Of a DNA stretch of 64,000 nucleotides, positions 60,020 to 64,000 are shown one piece after another (within the stretch, counting starts at the first letter, position 1; every line of letters begins with the position of its first letter). Source of the DNA: an uncultured Bacillota bacterium. Lineage in GTDB: Bacteria; Bacillota; Clostridia; Christensenellales; UBA1242. Location: contig CASDUK010000002.1 of assembly GCA_949283975.1 (NCBI GenBank), positions 130,932 to 194,931 of the forward strand. The letters are read 5' to 3'. Under the pieces are notes generated by a model. That model saw only the letters and a program-made list of their open reading frames with translations. It did no database searches and was not told where the DNA came from. Both the position numbers and the translations under genes were made by a program.

Positions 60020-60532
60020 CTATTTTGCTTTTGGCGAAATTATTAAAATTATGTTTCTTCCAACAATTTCTGGTTCTTTATCAACTGTTCCAAGCGACTC
60101 AAGCATTGAATAGAAATTTTTAACAACATTTACCGCGTTTTGGGCGTAGGCCTGTTGGCGACCCCTCATTCTCAAAACAACTTTAACTTTGTTTCCATCT
60201 TCCAAAAACCTTTTCCCATGTTTAGCTTTAACTTCTAAATCGTGGGTGTCAATTGTCATTGAAAGTTGAATTTCTTTAAGTTCCGTTACCTTTTGGTTTT
60301 TTCTTGCTTCTTTTTCTCTTTTAATTGAGTCGAACTTATATTTCCCATAGTCGAAAATTTTGCAAACTGGCGGATTTGAATTTGCATTCATACAAACCAA
60401 ATCAAGGCCTTCCCCCTCTGCCAAGCTAAGGGCTTTTGAAGTTGACATAATTCCTAGTTGCTGGCCATTGCTGTCAATTACTCTAACTTCGCTTGCTGTT
60501 ATTTGCTGATTGATAAAAAGCTCTTTAAAAAT
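60020..60532 (-). CDS. infC: Translation initiation factor IF-3, AUU start
   Basis: IF-3 keeps ribosomal subunits apart and checks the initiation codon. From the ATT codon at 60532 it has 170 residues, the usual IF-3 size: (M)FKELFINQQITASEVRVIDS, LDLVCMNANSNPPVCKIFDYG, IKEI-like LKEIQLSMTIDTHDLEVKAK, then KVVLRMRGRQQAYAQN. GGGAGG lies eight bases before ATT (60541-60546), the optimal position, while the ATG inside this gap (60538-60540) is out of frame. The in-frame extension to 60583 has no ribosome binding site and crosses the attenuator hairpin. Rare AUU starts are the known basis of IF-3 autoregulation in enterobacteria. First gene of infC-rpmI-rplT. Confidence 0.93.
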   Translation of the reverse strand: MFKELFINQQITASEVRVIDSNGQQLGIMSTSKALSLAEGEGLDLVCMNANSNPPVCKIFDYGKYKFDSIKREKEARKNQKVTELKEIQLSMTIDTHDLEVKAKHGKRFLEDGNKVKVVLRMRGRQQAYAQNAVNVVKNFYSMLESLGTVDKEPEIVGRNIILIISPKAK

Positions 60533-60664
60533 TGTTCCATCCTCCCTAAAATAAAAAATTGGAAACGCAACCGTTTCCATCAAAAAAAGTTTAATAATTT
60601 AACTTAATTTTAACCTAATCTGGCGCTTTGCCGACTGGTGAGAAGATGGAAACTTCTGCTTTCG
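60533..60664 (-). promoter_or_regulatory. infC-rpmI-rplT leader with attenuator (L20-leader-like)
   Basis: The leader of about 130 bases contains a terminator hairpin GGAAACG/CGTTTCC (60561-60578) followed on the minus strand by AATTTTTTATTTT. Upstream in the RNA, GTTTCCATC (60645-60653 in complement) can pair instead with GATGGAAAC (60573-60581), disrupting the terminator. CCGA/TCGG and AGAAG/CTTCT pairs near 60629-60665 could form the upstream structure. The layout is that of the Firmicutes L20 leader. Confidence 0.75.
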
Positions 60665-60670
60665 GTGAAA

Positions 60671-60699
60671 AATATACCACAAAAAGCAAATTATGTCAA
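60671..60699 (-). promoter_or_regulatory. Promoter of infC-rpmI-rplT
   Basis: Perfect TTGACA (60694-60699), a 17-base spacer and TATATT (60671-60676) on the minus strand. The start is expected near 60664. Confidence 0.85.
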
Positions 60700-60710
60700 C
60701 TATTTTTCAA

Positions 60711-60745
60711 AAAAATAAAGAGGCATTTTTGCCTCTTTATTTTAC
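60711..60745 (-). terminator. Terminator of the large surface-protein gene
   Basis: AAATAAAGAGGC/GCCTCTTTATT stem, followed on the minus strand by a T run. It lies between the surface-protein stop and the infC promoter. Confidence 0.88.
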
Positions 60746-60757
60746 CCTTGCTGCGAA

Positions 60758-63700
60758 TTAACGAACTTGCATTTTCTTCCTTAGAAGAACAAAGATTAAA
60801 ACGCCAGCCGCAACAACAACGCAAGCAACAACAATTATGATAATTGTCATTGTGTCCATCGGCTTGTTTATTCTAACTTGATAGGAATAAACAAGTTTTC
60901 CGCTGCTTGTGTAAACTTGAATGTAGTGATCCCCAGCGCCGGAAATCACATGTGGGTTGTCAACTGTTCCAAGTGTTGTTTCATCAATTATATAAACGGG
61001 CGTTCCGTCAATTTGAATGTAACAATCACCCAGAATGTCATAAAGATTTCCTCTGTTGAATTCAACTGTTACAGTTCCCGTTGTTGCCTGCCCCTCTTCA
61101 AGCGAAACGCTAAGCGGCGGCGTTGCATCGTTAAGCCAGAAACTAAATTCAAAAGTTTGCTTTCCAAGTGCATCGTCAACATATGAAAGGGTTATTGTAT
61201 ATGTTCCGTTGTTGAACCATTTGTTTCCAATTGAATCAACATCAAAGGCAGAAATGTTGATTTCGTTTGTAATGGAAAGCGCGCGCTCTAAGAGAGTTTT
61301 AGAAATTTCTTCGCCATTATATTTAATTGATTCAATTGTGTAATTGTTATAATTAACATAGTTGAAAGCCCAACGAGAATCGTTTGGATTTATTATAGAG
61401 AAAACAAAAACATCTTCGTTTAAATCTCTTGTTCCATTTTCAACCCTTGCAGAGAAGCTTAAAACATAAATTCCGCTTTCAGTAAAGATGTAGTTCCCCG
61501 CTGAATCGCGCTCAACAGAATATGGCTCTGCCTCCCCGTTTCTGTAAACCAAAATAGTTGGGGTTGTTGAATAGAACCTGTTTGTGTTAACCGGAATTGA
61601 AATTGTAACCGTTCCGTTGTAAATTGCATTGTCAACCGGAGTTCCGTCATTTACGTTGAAAATTACGCTTCTAATAAAGTTAACCTTTGTTGAAGAGCTT
61701 GGGAAGCCAGAAGAAGATGAGAAATATTGAACATTTCCGGCAAAATCCTCAAAGCGGAACAAGTAGCTAACAGATTTTTTTAATGTTAATGTTGAAACCG
61801 TTCCATTGTCATTAGCATTAACAGCGCTCCATGTTTGACCGTCGTCTGATGAAACATAACAAACAATTTTATTTTCTGGAATTGAATAATATGAGCCCCA
61901 ACGCAAAGTTATTTCGTCATATATATCATCTTGACAAAGATAGATGTCCTTATTTGTTGAATTGATATAATTATCTTCATTTGGAGCTGAATAGTTTGTT
62001 CCAAGATACCAAACAAAACTGTTGTTTGTTGTAAACAAGTTTGTTGTTTGCGGAACAACGGTAACAGCAATAACCGCTCTGTAAATTGTTCCAGAATTGC
62101 TTGAAACTTCATAAACTGTTGTGTTCCCAACTGTTTCAAGTTCGGCAATATCAACCGCGCTTCCGTTAGTTATAACTCTGTAATTAGATGTGTTAACAAT
62201 GTAGTGATATGAAGCAAAGCTTCCGCTTCTATATTCATATGCTTTCCCAGTTGAGGAAACAATAACTTCATTTCCATTTTCATCTGTTTTTACAACAGTG
62301 TAGAACACTACATCTAAATCTGAAATTTCAAAATCTTTTAAAATCACATAGTCTAGCGCATTGCCTTCTTCGTCAAAATTTTGAACATAGATGTCATAAA
62401 TTCCAGGTTCGCTAACAGTGTATGGAGATTTAATTTCAAAATATCCTTCGGCTGAATTTCTAAGCCTTAAGAAAACTCTTGAGGTAAACCCCATTTCCTC
62501 TGAAAGCGCGTTTCCAGAGTTGAAGGAAATTGTTATTGGTTCGCTTTGAGTAATCTCTTTATTAAACAAACTGTCTGTAATTAATCGGCCATTTGAGTCT
62601 GTTACTCTAAATTCGGAAAGTTGGTTGTAAATTGTTACATAAATTGTTTCAATTGCACCTGTGTTGTTCTCAATAAAATCAAACACTCCTGCAAGCTCGT
62701 TGTAAATTCCTTCTGGAATGTTGTAATTTAAAACAAGTTTGAAAACAATTTTTCCGCCATAATAACCGCCGCTTGAAGATGTTATTGGAAGGAGTTGATA
62801 TTGGGTGTAGCTTGCCCCAAGCAAGCCACTTTCAACAATCCTTAAATTATTTGCAACGCTTCTTCCGTTTTCATCTGTTATTGCAACGCTGTAAAGATTT
62901 GAAATGTTTACGGCAACCATTCCCGAAGCCAAAATTTCGCTTTGGTTTTGAACCTCATCTGTAATGTCATATTCGCCTTCAAAACGGTTATATTGCGCCT
63001 GTCTATATTCAACCAAGTGGCGATATTCGTTGCCAAAATTGTCCTTATAAACAATAAAGAATGTGCTTTGATAGAAATCTATCTCGCTGTTGATATAGAA
63101 ATATTTTATCTTATTAGATGCTGTTGTTCTAGTGTAACTGCTAATTGTTCCATCTCCCAAGCTATAGGTTGTGTAGGTTTCGCCATTTGACGAAATTTTG
63201 AAAAACCTAATTGACGATTCGTCTATGTCAAGCGATGGGTTGAGCGGCCTTGTAACAATAAGAGTTAAGTTGCTGCTTGAAATAACTTGAGAACCCTCAC
63301 CAACAATTGCAACATCCGATTGAACAACAGAACCTCCGTTATCTGTTAAACGATCAGATAGCGCCGCAACTCTTGCTTGAATGTTATATAAAGATGCCTG
63401 GCCGTTTGTTTTGTTAACAGTGTCGGAAAATTGAATTGTGTGATATGAATCTTGGCCTAAAATTTGAATTTCGTCAAGGCTTATAAGCTGACCCATGGAA
63501 TCATAGGCAGATGTTGCAACAACCTTTGGCGTTTCGGGAGAGCCAACATTTTCAAAGTTAAACGGAGTTATATAATAAGTTGTGTTATCTACTAATATCT
63601 TTATATAGTTATATGTGTTGTTTCCGCTAAAACTAATATTATTTAAAGTTAAGTAGTCATAACTTTCAACAACAATTGGGTTGACAATAATATCACTAAT

Positions 63701-64000
63701 TGTTTCTGTTTGGCCGTTGAAATAAACGCTTGCGTTAAGTTGGTTGTTTGAATTGGAAATTTTAACATTTCCGTTTTCAACAGAACCTGTGAACCTGGTT
63801 AAATCAATTGTGATGCCCCTCTGCTCGCCGATGTAGATTGAATAGATTGTCATGTTCCCAGCCAAATCTATTTCAACAACCTCATAGAATCCAGAGTAGT
63901 TTTCCTCTTCAAGTTCTGAAGAAACCTCCGTCCAGCCGCTGCTTACTGCGAAATATTCACTAAAAAGGTTGTCTCCTCGCGAAGAAGAATCCAACCCAAG
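60758..64000 (-). CDS. Large C-terminally anchored extracellular protein (3' part, cut by window edge)
   Basis: About 1,080 residues are visible and the frame continues beyond the window. The chain is beta-rich, with many Asn/Ser/Thr/Tyr-containing domains of roughly 90-110 residues (SGIYVLSFSAR, PGIYDIYVQNF and GDHYIQVYTSS at domain ends, 'TESGIYxLxF' type), as in Ig-like or cadherin-like surface modules. Residues near the end form a single membrane segment (MTIIIIVVACVVVAAGVLIFVLL) with a short basic tail RKKMQVR. The protein is therefore held by its C-terminus with the bulk outside, opposite to the giant PI-PLC protein. No sortase motif and no enzymatic motif are visible. Function unknown; adhesin or surface-layer component is likely. 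Confidence 0.85.
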   Translation of the reverse strand, partial: LGLDSSSRGDNLFSEYFAVSSGWTEVSSELEEENYSGFYEVVEIDLAGNMTIYSIYIGEQRGITIDLTRFTGSVENGNVKISNSNNQLNASVYFNGQTETISDIIVNPIVVESYDYLTLNNISFSGNNTYNYIKILVDNTTYYITPFNFENVGSPETPKVVATSAYDSMGQLISLDEIQILGQDSYHTIQFSDTVNKTNGQASLYNIQARVAALSDRLTDNGGSVVQSDVAIVGEGSQVISSSNLTLIVTRPLNPSLDIDESSIRFFKISSNGETYTTYSLGDGTISSYTRTTASNKIKYFYINSEIDFYQSTFFIVYKDNFGNEYRHLVEYRQAQYNRFEGEYDITDEVQNQSEILASGMVAVNISNLYSVAITDENGRSVANNLRIVESGLLGASYTQYQLLPITSSSGGYYGGKIVFKLVLNYNIPEGIYNELAGVFDFIENNTGAIETIYVTIYNQLSEFRVTDSNGRLITDSLFNKEITQSEPITISFNSGNALSEEMGFTSRVFLRLRNSAEGYFEIKSPYTVSEPGIYDIYVQNFDEEGNALDYVILKDFEISDLDVVFYTVVKTDENGNEVIVSSTGKAYEYRSGSFASYHYIVNTSNYRVITNGSAVDIAELETVGNTTVYEVSSNSGTIYRAVIAVTVVPQTTNLFTTNNSFVWYLGTNYSAPNEDNYINSTNKDIYLCQDDIYDEITLRWGSYYSIPENKIVCYVSSDDGQTWSAVNANDNGTVSTLTLKKSVSYLFRFEDFAGNVQYFSSSSGFPSSSTKVNFIRSVIFNVNDGTPVDNAIYNGTVTISIPVNTNRFYSTTPTILVYRNGEAEPYSVERDSAGNYIFTESGIYVLSFSARVENGTRDLNEDVFVFSIINPNDSRWAFNYVNYNNYTIESIKYNGEEISKTLLERALSITNEINISAFDVDSIGNKWFNNGTYTITLSYVDDALGKQTFEFSFWLNDATPPLSVSLEEGQATTGTVTVEFNRGNLYDILGDCYIQIDGTPVYIIDETTLGTVDNPHVISGAGDHYIQVYTSSGKLVYSYQVRINKPMDTMTIIIIVVACVVVAAGVLIFVLLRKKMQVR

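Noticed and set aside
60533-60583. ATG start for infC at 60583
   Set aside because: No ribosome binding site, it lies inside the attenuator region, and it adds residues absent from IF-3; ATT at 60532 has the Shine-Dalgarno.

Overview
The window looks like chromosomal DNA of an uncultured, AT-rich, low-GC Gram-positive bacterium of the Clostridia, probably an intestinal member of the Christensenellales or a neighbouring order (inference). Supporting signs are Shine-Dalgarno sites of the AAGGAGG type, the infC-rpmI-rplT and rpoZ-priA-def-fmt-rlmN clusters, a Pi/PPi-linked pyruvate phosphate dikinase, a clostridial NifS/NifU-type Fe-S pair, sporulation-lineage families (SpoVB-like flippase, YtxC-like protein, YetF/DUF421 with DUF4363), and large InlB-repeat and BspA-type leucine-rich surface proteins.

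Layout. 1-10.8 kb: the 5' part of rimP (minus), a lipoprotein, a secreted protein, an XRE regulator, a thymidylate-kinase-like protein, a PRC-barrel protein, an SPFH-like protein, ftsY and pcrA. 10.8-18 kb: a cytoplasmic beta-solenoid protein with exact 17-residue repeats, ppdK, a surface leucine-rich-repeat gene broken by a one-base frameshift, and iscU/iscS. 18-31 kb: SpoVB-like flippase, LysM protein, acyltransferase, YetF/DUF4363, then a minus-strand housekeeping run (rpe, rlmN, fmt, def, priA, rpoZ, ligA, a J-domain protein). 31-37 kb: tRNA-Leu, small membrane proteins, a YugP-like protein whose zinc site is lost, a LOG protein directly behind tRNA-Pro, a SIMPL protein, a polysaccharide deacetylase and tRNA-Ser.

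37.3-47.3 kb is a compositionally different, more AT-rich segment lying next to tRNA-Ser. It holds a two-gene surface operon (a protein of about 2,090 residues with InlB-like repeats, leucine-rich repeats and a C-terminal PI-PLC X domain, followed by a protein of about 810 residues) and remnants of a toxin/immunity module and a rubrerythrin. 47.3-64 kb returns to core genes: Nudix hydrolase, DUF1846, inositol monophosphatase, a YjzC-like peptide, a secreted protein behind a 17-G tract, uvrB-uvrA-uvrC, an M16 peptidase, tRNA-Lys, infC-rpmI-rplT with a leader attenuator, and the 3' part of a large membrane-anchored surface protein.

The most notable signals are: (1) about ten genes whose -10 box lies 6-7 bases before the start codon, which predicts leaderless mRNAs; (2) a poly-G tract between a perfect -35 and a -10 upstream of a secreted protein, a candidate phase-variable promoter; (3) a 17-residue-repeat beta-solenoid protein; (4) the N-anchored giant surface protein with a PI-PLC domain; (5) an AUU start and a terminator/antiterminator leader at infC; (6) a palindrome filling the spacer of the iscSU promoter. 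Calls rest on reading the sequence; no database search was made.
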